Source: Luscinia megarhynchos
Taxonomy: Eukaryota; Chordata; Aves; Passeriformes; Turdidae
NCBI GenBank assembly: GCA_034336665.1
Contig: JAPFBE010000078.1
Coordinates: 62,001-126,000, forward strand
Direction of reading: 5' to 3'
Length of the DNA stretch: 64,000 nt
The position numbers and the translations under genes were made by a program. Shown one piece after another: positions 1 to 13,200 of the stretch (position 1 is the stretch's first letter; each line of letters starts with the position of its first letter). A model generated the notes under the pieces. The model ran no database searches. It was given only the letters and a program-made list of their open reading frames with translations, and was not told where the DNA came from.

Positions 1-90
1 CTGGGAGGGGATTTCGAGGTGATTTTGGTGAATTTTGGGGCTTTAAAAACCACCAAAAATGGAGAAAAATCGGGGATTTTGGGGTTACTG

Positions 91-1075
91 GTCCATACTG
101 GTCCATACTGGTCCATAGTGGTTTATACTGGGCCATACTAGTTTGTACTGGTCCATACTGGTTTATACTGGTCTATACCGGTCCGTACTGGTCCATACTG
201 GTTTATACTGGTGCATACTGGTTCGTACTTGTCTATACCTGTTTATACTGGTTTATACCGGTCCGTACTGGTCCATACTGGTCCATACTGGTCCATACTG
301 GTCCATACTGGTTTATACTGGTTTATACCAGTCCGTACTGGTCCATACTGGTTTATACTGGTTTATACCAGTCCGTACCAGTCCATACTGGCCCATACTG
401 GTCCATACCGGTCCATACTGGTTTATACTGGTTTATACTGGTTTGTACTGGTCCATACCGGTCCCTACTGGTCTATACCAGTCCATACTGGTCCATACTG
501 GTTTATACTGGTCCATACTGGTCCGTACCGGTCCATACTGGTCCATACCGGTCCATACTGGTCCATACCGGTCCATACCGGTCCATACTGGTTTATACTG
601 GTTCATACTGGTCCATACTGGTCCATACTGGTCCATACCGGTCCATACTGGTCCATACTGGTTTATACCGGTCCATACTGGTTTATACCGGTCCATACCA
701 GTCCATACTGGTCTGTACTGGTCCATACCGGTCCATACCGGTCCATACTGGTTTGTACTGGTCCATACTGGTCCATACTGGTTCATACTGGTCCATACTG
801 GTCTATACCGGTCCATACCGGTCCATACTGGTTTATACTGGTCTGTACTGGTCCATACCGGTCCATACCGGTCCATACTGGTTTATACTGGTCCATACTG
901 GTCCATACTGGTCCATACCGGTCCGTACTGGTCCATACCGGTCCATACTGGTCCATACTGGTCTATACTGGTCCATACTGGTCCATACTGGTCCATACTG
1001 GTCCATACTGGTCCATACTGGTCCATACCGGTCCATACTGGTTTATACTGGTCTATACTGGTTTATACTGGTCAG
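91..1075. repeat. 10-bp ACTGGT minisatellite (TGM1 intron)
   Basis: About 95 tandem copies of a 10-bp unit of the type atactggtcc / atactggttt / ataccggtcc, differing mainly at two or three positions. The array starts right after a short G/T-rich stretch (1-90). It gives open frames in every phase because 10-bp units cycle the frame; these are not proteins. Confidence 0.95.
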
Positions 1076-1214
1076 TGCTGCGCTGCCTGGGCCTCCCCAC
1101 CCGCACGGTCACCAACTACAACTCCGCCCACGACACGGACACGTCGCTGACCACCGACATCTACCTGGACGAGGCCATGCGGCCCCTGGAGCGCCTCAAC
1201 ACCGACTCCGTCTG
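1076..1214 (+). CDS. TGM1: TGM1 exon: core domain, calcium-binding segment
   Basis: Open frame reading [20 protein letters not shown] and continuing through [14 protein letters not shown] to TDSVW. The exon begins after CAG inside a copy of the 10-bp minisatellite (actggtcag) and ends at TG|GTACTGG, so both splice sites sit in repeat units. The Trp codon is split and completed by the first G of the next exon. The preceding exon, which should hold the catalytic Cys, is not in the window. Confidence 0.93.
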
Positions 1215-4200
1215 GTACTGGTTTATACTGGTTTATACTGGTTTGTACTGGGAGGCGAAAAAACGGCGAAAAAACGGCGAAAAATGGAGAAAAAACGGGG
1301 AAAAAAGGGTTAAAAATGGGTTAAAAATGGGGGAGAAGTGGTGAGGAAAGGGTTAAAAGCGGGTGGAATGGGGAGCGGGGGTTACTGGTTTATACTGGTT
1401 TATACTGGTTTGTACTGGTTTGGGCTGGTTTGGGCTGGGAGGCGAAAAAACGGCGAAAAACGGCGAAAAAACGGGGAAAAAAGGGTTAAAAATGGGTTAA
1501 AAATGGGGGAGATGCGGCGAGGAAAGGGTTAAAAGGGAGTGGAATGGGCACTGGGGGTTACTGGTTTGTACTGGTCTATACTGGTTTATACTGGTTTGTA
1601 CTGGGAGGCGAAAAAACGGCGAAAAACGGCGAAAAATGGAGAAAAAACGGGGAAAAAAGGGTTAAAAATGGGTTAAAAATGGGGAGATGCGGCGAGGAAA
1701 GGGTTAAAAGCGGGTGGAATGGGGAGTGGGGGTTACTGGTTTATACTGGTTTATACTGGTTTATACTGGGAGGCGAAAAAACGGCGAAAAACGGGGAAAA
1801 AACGGCGAAAAAATGCCAAAAAACGGTTAAAAATGGGTTAAAAACGGGGGAGAAACGGTGAGGAAAGGGTTAAACGGGAGTGGAATGGGGAGTGGGGGTT
1901 ACTGGTTTGTACTGGTTTATACTGGTTTATACTGGTTTGTACTGGGAGGCGAAAAAATGGTGAAAAACTGGGAAAAAACGGGGAAAAAAGGGTTAAAAAT
2001 GGGAGAGGTGCGGTGAGGAAAGGGTTAAAAACGGGTGGAATGGAGACTGGGGGTTACTGGTTTGTACTGGTTTACACTGGTTTATACTGGTTTTGTACTG
2101 GGAGAGAAAAACCGGCCGAAAAGCGGGGAACAAGCGGGGGAAAAAGGGTTAAAAATGGGTTAAAAGGGGGAAGTGGTGAGGAAAGGGTTAAAAAAGGGTG
2201 GAATGGGGAGCGGGGGTTACTGGTTTGTACTGGTTTGTACTGGTTTATACTGGTTTATACTGGTTTATACTGGGAGGCTGAAAAAAGCGGCAGCAGTGGC
2301 AAAGCGGGGAAAAAAAGGGTTAAAAATGGGAGAGATGCGGTGAGGAAAGGGTTAAAAGCGGGTGGAATGGGGACTGGGTGTTACTGGTTTGTACTGGTTT
2401 ATACTGGTTTGGACTGGTTTATACTGGTTTCTACTGGGAGGCGAAAAAAACGGCGAAAAAACGGGGGAAAAAGGGTTAAAAATGGGGGAGAACTGGCCAG
2501 GAAAGGGTTAAAAAGGGTTAAACGGGGGTTACTGGTTTGTACTGGTTTATACTGGTTTGTACTGGTTTGAACTGGTTTGAACTGGCTTGGACTGGTTTGT
2601 ACTGGTTTGTAATGGTTTGAACTGGTTTGTACTGGTTTGGACTGGTTTGAACTGGTCCGTACTGGTTTCGACTGGTACATACTGGTTATACTGGTTTGGA
2701 CTGGTCCATACTGGTTCATACTGGTCCATAATGGTCCGTACTGGTCCATACTGGTCCGTACTGGTTTATACTGGTCCATACTGGTCCATACTGGTTTATA
2801 CCGGTCCATACTGGTCCATACTGGTCCGTACTGGTCCATACTGGTCCATACCGGTCCATGCTGGTCCATACTGGTCCATACTGGTCCATACTGGTTTATA
2901 CTGGTCCATACCGGTCCATACCGGTCCATACCGGTCCATGCTGGTCCATACTGGTTTATACTGGTTTATACTGGTTTATACTGGTTTATACGGTCCCTAC
3001 TGATCCACACAGGTCCATACTGGTTTATACTGGTCCATACTGGTTTATACCGGTCCATACCGGTCCATACTGGTCCATACCGGTCCATACTGGTCCATAC
3101 TGGTTTATACTGGTCCATACTGGTTGCAGGAACTTCCACGTGTGGAACGACTGCTGGATGAAGCGCCCGGATCTGCCCGACGGCTACGACGGGTGGCAGG
3201 TGGTGGACGCCACGCCCCAGGAGACCAGCAGCGGTACTGGTTCTTACTGGTTTATACTGGTTTATACTGGTTTATACTGGTTTATACTGGTTTTTACTGG
3301 TTTTTACTGTTTTTTGCTGGTTTGGGCTGGTTTGGGCTGGGAGGGAACTGGGAGGCGATTTTGGGGCGTTAAATTGTGAAAAATGGGGGGAAATTTTGGG
3401 GAATTTGGTACTGGTTTGTACTGGTTTGTACTAGTTTATACTGGTTTATACTGGTTTTTACTGGTTTATACTGGTTTTTACTGGTTTTTGCTGGTTTTTG
3501 CTGGTTTGGGCTGGGAGGGAACTGGGAGGGGATTTTGGGGCGCTAAATTGTGAAAAATGGGGGAAAATTTGGGGAGTTTGGTACTGGTTTGTACTGGTTT
3601 GTACTGGTTTATACTGGTTTATACTGGTTTTTATTGGTTTTTACTGGTTTATACTGGTTTTTACTGGTTTTTACTGGTTTTTACTGGTTTTTGCTGGTTT
3701 GGGCTGGGAGGGAACTGGGAGGGGATTTTGGGGCGTTAAATTGAGAAAAATGGGGGGAAATTTTGGGGAATTTGGTACTGGTTTGTACTGGTTTATACTG
3801 GTTTGTACTGGTTTGTACTGGTTTGGGTAATGGGTGGTGCTGGTTTGTACTGGGAGGGAACTGGGATAAACTGGGAGGGACTGGGAGGGGATTTTGAGGT
3901 TTTTAAAGGGTTAAAAATGGGGAAAAGTTGGGGATTATTTTACTGGTCTGTACTGGTTTATACTGGTCCATACTGGTCCATACTGGTCTATACCGGTCCA
4001 TACTCGTCCATACTGCTTTATACTGGATTATACTGGTTTATACTGGTTTATACTGGTTTATACTGGTTTATACTGGTTTATACTGGTTTACACAGGACCA
4101 TACTCGTTTATACTGGTCCATACTGGTCTGTACAGGTCCATACTGGTCCATACTGGTCCATACCGGTTTATACTGGTCCATACCGGTCCATACTGGTCCA

Positions 4201-7200
4201 TACTGGTCCATACCGGTCCATACCGGTTCATACCGGTCCATACCGGTCCATACTGGTTTATACTGGTTTATACTGGTTTATACTGGTTTATACTGGTTTA
4301 TACTGGTCTGTACTGGATTATACTGGTTTATACTGGTTTATACTGGTCCATACCGGTCCGTACTGGTCCATACTGGTCCGTACTGGTTTCCCAGGGCTGT
4401 TCTGCTGCGGGCCCTGCTCCGTCACGGCCGTCAGGAACGGGGAGGTTTTCCTCAAGTACGACACGCCCTTCGTCTTCGCCGAGGTTAATTACCCTCATTA
4501 ATTACCCTAATTACCTTAATGAGCTTCATTTGCTTAATGAGCTCCATGAGCTTAATGAGCTTCATTACCTTAATTGCCTTAATTACCTTAATTACCTTCA
4601 TTAGCTTCATGAGCTTAATGAGCTTAATGAGCTTCATTACCTTAATTGCCTTAATTACCTTAATTACCTTAATTTTCTTAGTTACCTTCATTACCTTAAT
4701 TACCTTAATTACCTACATTATCTTAATTACCTTTATTTTCTTAATTACGTTCATTACCTTATTTATCTTAATTACCTTAATTACCTTCATTACCTTCATT
4801 ACCTTCATTACCTTAATTATCTAAATTACCTTAATTATCTTAATTACCTTAATTACTTTCATTACCTTCATTAGCTTCATGAGCTTAATGAGCTTAATGT
4901 GCTTAATCACCTTTATTGGCTTAATGAGCTTCATGAGCTTAATTACCTTCATTACCTTTATTAGCTTAATTACCTTAATTAGATTCCTTAGCTTAATTAC
5001 CTTAATTAGCTTCATTACCTTAATCACCTTCATTAGCTTAATCACCTTAATTACCATAATCTGCTTAATTACCCTAATAGCCTTAATTACCTTAGTTACC
5101 TTAATTAGTTTAATTACCTTCATTACCTTAATGAGTTTAATGAGCTTAATCACCTTCATTACCTTAATGAGCTTCATTACCTTAATTACCTTCATTACCT
5201 TAATCATCTTAATTACCTTAATTTGCTTCATTACCTTAATTACCTTAATTACCTTAATTACCTTAATTACCTTAATTACCTACATTATCTTAATTACCTT
5301 TATTTTCTTAATTACGTTCATTACCTTATTTATCTTAATTACCTTAATTACCTTAATTACCTTCATTACCTTCATTACCTTCATTACCTTCATTAGCTTC
5401 ATTATCTAAATTACCTTAATTATCTTAATTACCTTAATTACCTTCATTACCTTCATTACCTTCATTACCTTAATTTGCTTAATTACCTTAATCACCTTAA
5501 TGAGTTTAATGCGCTTAATTACCTTCATTACCTTAATTACCCTAATTTCCTTAATTACCTTCATTACCTTAATGAGCTTAATGAGCTTCATTACCTTAAG
5601 TACCCTAATTACCTTAATTGCCATAATGAGCTTAATAGGTTTAATTACATTAATTACCTTAATTACCTTTATTAGCTTAATGAGCTTAATAACCTTAATT
5701 ACCTTAATTACCTTAATGAACTTAATGAGCTTAACTTCATTACTTAGCTTAATTAGCTAAAATACCTTAATTAGCTTAATTAGCTTAATTATATTAGTTA
5801 CCTTAATTAGCTTAATTACCTTTATCAGCTTAATTACCTTAATTACCTTAAATAGCTTAATTACCGTCATTACCTTAATTACCTTCATCACCTTAATTAG
5901 CTTAATTACCTTCTTTCCCTTAATTACCTTAATTACCTTAAGTACCTTCATTAGCTTAATTACCTTCGTTACCTTCATTACTTTCATTACCGTCATTACC
6001 TTAATTGGCATAACGAGCTGTCAATCACACCGCTAACCGTGCCGTTAATTAACCATTAATTAATAATTATTAGTGAAGAATTAGTGATTAATAATTAAGC
6101 CGTAACTAATTGTGCTGATAGGAATTAATTACTTTTAATTATCAGGCTAATTAATGATTGCAATTAGCGCGATTAATTATGCAAAGGAGCCGCTGAACCA
6201 ACAGGAGCAGTGCCTAGTAAAGCATTAATTGTGCTCATTAATAACTAATTAATCAATAATTATTAATTAGTGATTAATTAATTAATAGGTTAATAGCGAT
6301 AAGGTACAGCCCCCTTGGGAATCGCCATTATTAACAGAAATTGGGATTTAATAACCCTAATTACGAAGACGCAATTAATCTGTTATCAGTCATTAATTTA
6401 AAAATCAATCAATAAATAAATCAATTAGTATTAATAAGTAATTAATGAACAGGTGAACAGCGACAAGGGGCACTGGCAGCGGCAGCGCACGGGGGATAAC
6501 ACATTAGTTAATTAATGAACAGAAACCCAAATTACAAGCTGGAATCTGTTATTAATCATTAATAAATTGATGATTATTAATTATTAATAAATAATTAATA
6601 ATTAGTTAATTAATTAATAGGTGAACAGCGACAAGGTGTACTGGCAGCGGCAGGCGCACGGCGGGTGGCACAGATAGGATTTAATAACCCTATAACAATG
6701 CAGAGTGACTCTATTATCAATAATTAATGATTAATAAATTGGTGATTATTAATTAATAATTAATTAATAATTAATTAATAGGTGAACAGCGACAAGGTGT
6801 ACTGGCAGCGGCGGCGCACGGCGGGATAACACATTGATAACTATTAACCCTTATAACAATGCATTATCAATCCATTATCAATCACTAATCATTAATAAAT
6901 TGGTGATTATTAATTAATAATTAATTAATGATTAATAATTACCAGGTCAATAGTGACAAGGTGTACTGGCAGCGGCAGGCGCACGGCGGGATAACACATT
7001 GATAACTATTAACCCATATAACAATCCATTATTAATCACTAATAACAATATAATTGATGATTATTAATAAATAATTAATAATTAATTAGTGATTAATAAT
7101 TAATAGGTCAATAATGACAAGGGACACTGGCAGCGGCAGCGCACGGCGGGATAACACATTGATAACTATTAACCCTTGTAACAATCCATTATTAATCACT

Positions 7201-10200
7201 AATAACAGCATAATTAATGATTATTAATTATTAATTAATAATTAATTAATGATTAATTAACAGGTCAATAGCGACAAGGTGTACTGGCAGCGGCAGGCGC
7301 ACGGCGGGATTACACATTGATGAATTAATGAACAATAACCCAAATTACAAGCTGGAATATGTTATTAATCAGTAATTAATCGATGATTATTAATAATTAA
7401 TAATTAATTAATGATTAATAATTACCAGGTGAACAGCGACAAGGTGTACTGGCAGCGGCAGGCACGCGGTGGGTAGCACAGATAGGATTTAATAACCCTA
7501 TAACAATCCATTATTAATCACTAATAACAATATAATTAATGATTATTAATTAGTAATTAATAATTAATAATTAATTAATTACCAGGTGAACAGCGACAAG
7601 GTGTACTGGCAGCGGCAGCGCACGGCGGGATAACACATTGATGAATTAATGAACAATAACCCAAATTACAAGCTGGAATCTGTTATTAATCATTAATAAA
7701 TTGATGATAATTAATAATTAATAATTAATTAGTGATTAATTAATAGGTCAATAGCGACAAGGGGTGTACTGGCAGCGGCAGCGCACGGCGGGATAACACA
7801 TTGATAACTATTAACCCTTATAACAATCCAGAATTAATCCATTATTAATCACTAATAACATAATTAATAATTAATAATTATTAATTAATAATTAATTATT
7901 TAATAGGTGAACAGCGACAAGGTGTACTGGCAGCGGCAGGCGCACGGTGGGATAACAGATTAGTTAATTAATGAACAATAACCCAAATTACAAGCTGGAA
8001 TCTGTTATTAATCATTAATAAATTGATGATTATTAATTAATCATTAATTAATCATTAATAATTAATAGGTGAACAGCGACAAGGTGCACTGGCAGCGGCA
8101 GGCGCACGGGGGATAACAGATTAATAAATTAAAGATTAATAACCCTTATAACAATCTAGAATTGAGCTATTATTAATCACGAATAATAAAATAATTAATA
8201 ATTAATAAATAATTAATAATTAATTAGTGATTAATTAATAGGTGAACAGCGACAAGGTGTACTGGCAGCGGCAGGCGCACGGGGATAACACATTGATAAC
8301 TATTAACCCTTATAACAATGCATTATCAATCCATTATCAATCACTAATCATTAATAAATTGATGATTATTAATTAATAATTATTAATTAATGATTAATAA
8401 TTAATAGGTGAACAGCGACAAGGTGTACTGGCAGCGGCAGGCGCACGGCGGGTGGCACAGATAGGATTTAATAACCCTATAACAATGCAAAGTGACTCTA
8501 TTATCAATAATTAATGATTAATAAATTGATGATTATTAATTAATAATTAATAATTAATGATTAATAATTAATAGGTGAACAGCGACAAGGTGTACTGGCA
8601 GCGGCAGGCGCACGGCGGGTTAACACATTAGTTAATTAATGAACAGAAACCCAAATTACAAGCTGGAATCTGTTATTAATCATTAATAAGTTATTAATTA
8701 ATAATTAATGATTAATAATTAATTAATTAATAGGTCAATAGTGACAAGGTGTACTGGCAGCGGCAGCGCACGGCGGGATAACACATTGATAACTATTAAC
8801 CCTTATAACAATCCAGAATTAATCCATTATTAATCACTAATAACATAATTAATAATTAATAATTAATAATTAATTAGTGATTAATTACCAGGTGAACAGC
8901 GACAAGGTGTACTGGCAGCGGCAGGCGCACGGCGGGTAGCACAGATAGGATTTAATAACCCTATAACAATGCAAAGTGACCCTATTATCAATGATTGATC
9001 ATTAATAAATTAATGATTATTATTAATTAATAATTAATGATTAATAATTAATTAATTACCAGGTCAATAGCGACAAGGTGTACTGGCAGCGGCAGGCGCA
9101 CGGCGGGTTCTCGGTGGTGCACGTGGAGCCCGGCGCCATCGGCCGCAGGATCAGCACGCAGGGCCCGGGCGCCGCCAGGGTGGACATCACTGACCAGTAC
9201 AAACACCCCGAGGGTGAGTGACCAACTGACCACTGAGTGACCAGTGAGTGACCAGTGAGTGACCACTGACATCACTGACCAGTACAAACATCCCGAGGGT
9301 GAGTGACCAGTGAGTGACCAACTGACCAACTGACCACTGAGTGACCACTGAGTGACCACTGACATCACTGACCAGTACAAACACCCCGAGGGTGAGTGAC
9401 CAACTGACCACTGACATCACTGACCAGTACAAGTACCCCGAGGGTGAGTGACCAGTGAGTGACCAGTGAGTGACCAGTGAGTGACCACTGAGTGACCAGT
9501 GAGCACTGACATCACTGACCAGTACAAGTACCCTGAGGGTGAGTGACCAACTGACCAGTGAGTGACCAGTGAGTGACCAGTGAGTGACCAGTGAGTGACC
9601 AGTGACATCACTGACATCACTGACATCACTGACCAGTACAAACACCCCGAGGGTGAGTGACCAGTGAGTGACCACTGAGTGACCAGTGAGTGACCAACTG
9701 ACCAACTGACCACTGAGTGACCACTGAGTGACCAGTGACATCACTGACCAGTACAAACATCCGGAGGGTGAGTGACCAACTGACCACTGAGTGACCAGTG
9801 AGTGACCAGTGACATCACTGACCAGTACAAACACCCCGAGGGTGAGTGACCAGTGAGTGACCAGTGAGTGACCAGTGAGTGACCACTGAGTGACCACTGA
9901 GTGACCAGTGAGCACTGACATCACTGACCAGTACAAGTACCCTGAGGGTGAGTGACCAACTGACCAGTGAGTGACCAGTGAGTGACCAGTGAGTGACCAA
10001 CTGACCACTGAGTGACCACTGAGTGACCAGTGACATCACTGACCAGTACAAACACCCCGAGGGTGAGTGACCAGTGAGTGACCAACTGACCACTGAGTGA
10101 CCAGTGAGTGACCAACTGACCACTGAGTGACCAGTGAGCACTGACATCACTGACCAGTACAAACACCCCGAGGGTGAGTGACCAGTGAGTGACCAACTGA

Positions 10201-13200
10201 CCAGTGAGTGACCAGTGAGTGACCAGTGACATCACTGACCAGTACAAACACCCCGAGGGTGAGTGACCAGTGAGTGACCAACTGACCAGTGAGTGACCAA
10301 CTGACCAGTGAGTGACCACTGACATCACTGACATCACTGACCAGTACAAACATCCCGAGGGTGAGTGACCAGTGAGTGACCAGTGAGTGACCAGTGACCA
10401 GTGACATCACTGACATCACTGACCAGTACAAGTACCCTGAGGGTGAGTGACCAGTGAGTGACCAACTGACCAGTGACATCACTGACATCACTGACCAGTA
10501 CAAACATCCGGAGGGTGAGTGACCACTGAGTGACCACTGAGTGACCACTGAGTGACCACTGAGTGACCACTGAGTGACCAGTGACCACTGACATCACTGA
10601 CCAGTACAAGTACCCGGAGGGTGAGTGACCACTGAGTGACCACTGAGTGACCGCTGAGTGACCACTGAGTGACCACTGAGTGACCAGTGAGTGACCAGTG
10701 AGTGACCAACTGACCAGTGAGTGACCACTGAGTGACCACTGAGTGACCACTGAGTGACCACTGAGTGACCACTGACATCACTGACATCACTGACCAGTAC
10801 AAACACCCCGAGGGTGAGTGACCATGAGTGACCAACTGACCACTGAGTGACCAGTGACCACTGACATCACTGACCAGTACAAACATCCCGAGGGTGAGTG
10901 ACCAGTGACCATTGAGTGACCACTGAGTGACCACTGACACCACTGACCACTGACCGCTGAGTGACCCCTGAGTCAGCACCATGGCTCTTGACCCCTTGAC
11001 CAATGACCCAACCAATGACCAATGACCAACCATTGACCAATGACCCAACCAATGACCAGTGACCCAACCAATGACCAATGACCCAACCAATGACCAGTGA
11101 CCCAACTCTTGACCAATGACCGATGACCCAACCAATGACCAATGACCCAACCACTGACCAATGACCCAACCAATGACCAATGACCCAACCAATGACCAAT
11201 GACCCAACCAATGACCAGTGACCCAACTCTTGACCAATGACCGATGACCCAACCAATGACCAGTGACCCAACCATTGACCATTGACCCAAATCATTGACC
11301 ATTGACCAAACCAATGACCAAAGACCCAACTCTTGATCCAACCACTGACCAATGACCCAACCCTTGACCAATGACCCAACCAATGACCAATGACCCAACC
11401 AATGACCAGTGACCCAACCAATGACCAGTGACCCAACTCTTGACCCCTTGACCCAACCGTTGACCATTGACCAATGACCCCTTTACCCAACCACTGACCA
11501 ATGACCCAACCAATGACCCCTTGACCCAACTCTTGACCCCTTGACCCAACTCTTGACCCAGCCCTTGACCAATGACCCAACTCTTGATTCAAACCATTTG
11601 CAATGACCCTAAACCTGAACCCAACCATTGACCAATGACCCAACCATTGACCCAACTCTTGACCCAACCAATGACCGATGACCCAACCAATGACCCCTTG
11701 ACCCAACCATTGACCATTGACCCAAATCATTGACCATTGACCCAAACCAATGACCAAAGACCCAACTCTTGACCCAGCTCTTGACCAATGACCCAACTCT
11801 TGACCAATGACCCAACCCTTGACCAATGACCCAACCCTTGACCCAACTCTTGACCAATCACCCAACTCTTGACCCAACCAATGACCAATGACCCAACCAT
11901 TGACCAGTGACCCAACTCTTGACCCCTTGACGCAAACCAATGACCAAAGACCCAACCATTCACCAATGACCCAACTCTTGACCCTTTGACCCAAACCTCA
12001 ACCCAACCAATGACCAATGACCAATGACCCAACCCTTGACCCAACCAATGACCAATGACCCAACTTGACCCCTTGACCCAACCCTTGACCCAACCATTGA
12101 CCAATGACCCAACTCTTGACCCAACCAATGACCAATGACCCAACTTGACCCCCTTGACCCAACTCTTGACTCCAACCAATGACCATTGACCCAACCATGA
12201 CCATTGACCCAACCCTTGACCCAACGTATGACCAGTGACCCAACCATTGACCAATGACCAACCATTGACCAATGACACAACTCTTGACCCCTTGACCCAA
12301 CTCTTGACCCAACCAATGACCAATGACCCAACCATTGACCAATGACCCAACCCTTGACCAATGACCCAAGCATTGACCAATGACCCAAATCCAATGACCC
12401 TTTGACCCAACTCTTGATTCAACCATTGGCCAATGACCCAAACCTGAGCCCAACCAATGACTGATGACCCAACTCTTGACCCAACCAATGACCAATGACC
12501 CAAGTAATGACTGATGACTCCAACTCTTGACCCAACCAATGACTGACCCAAGTCTTGACCCAACCATTGACCATTGACCCAAACCAATGACCAATGACAC
12601 AACTCTTGACCCCTTGACCCAACTCTTGACCCAACCATTGACCAATGACCCAACCATTGACCAATGACCCAAACCTGAACCCAACCAACGACCAATGACT
12701 CCAACCCTTGACCCTCGCGACCTCACCCGAGGGACTCCCTCCTCCCCCTCAAGAGGCTCGAGGAGGAGCTCGCCACTGCCTCCACCGCCACCTCTCGCTC
12801 CCCACTGGGCCACGCCGGGCGCCGCCGGGGCTGAGGTGTCGCTGACCCTCGTGTCGGGCTCGCCGGGCGTGGCGCCGAGCTGGAGCTGCAGGGCGGCGCT
12901 CAGGAACGCTGCCCTACGCCACAAGACTGCTGCTGCTGCGCCGCTCGCTGCCGGCGCTACACCGGCGGGTCGGGCCCGCTTCCGCCAGGAGCAGCACCCC
13001 ACGCACGCCACGCCGGGGCAGGTGAGGGCCCGGCGGGACTGGGAGGGACTGGGAGGACTGGGAGGGGAAAAATGGGAAAAATGGGGAAAATCGGGTGGAA
13101 AAATGGGTGAAATGTGGGGAAAAAAGGGAAAAGAAAGGGTTAAAAGAGTTAAAAAGGGTTAAAGGGGTTTGGGGTTACTGGTTTGTACTGGGATGGGACT

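Noticed and set aside
143..1344. Long open frames of Tyr/Trp/Ser/Ile/Leu/Val/His/Thr/Gly repeats in the ACTGGT arrays (also at 15-16.7, 23-23.7 and 26-26.5 kb)
   Set aside because: A 10-bp unit without stop codons stays open in several frames on both strands. The amino-acid cycle follows the DNA repeat and has no protein homology.
6287..9062. A CRISPR-like array (regular repeats with spacers)
   Set aside because: The unit is 163 bp, the spacers are repeated AT-rich sequence, the repeat is TGM1 exon DNA, and the context is a vertebrate genome.
9214..10895. Seventeen additional true microexons of TGM1
   Set aside because: The copies lack a consistent acceptor and would insert repeated YKHPEG sequence absent from transglutaminases. 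Kept as a testable idea only in the findings.
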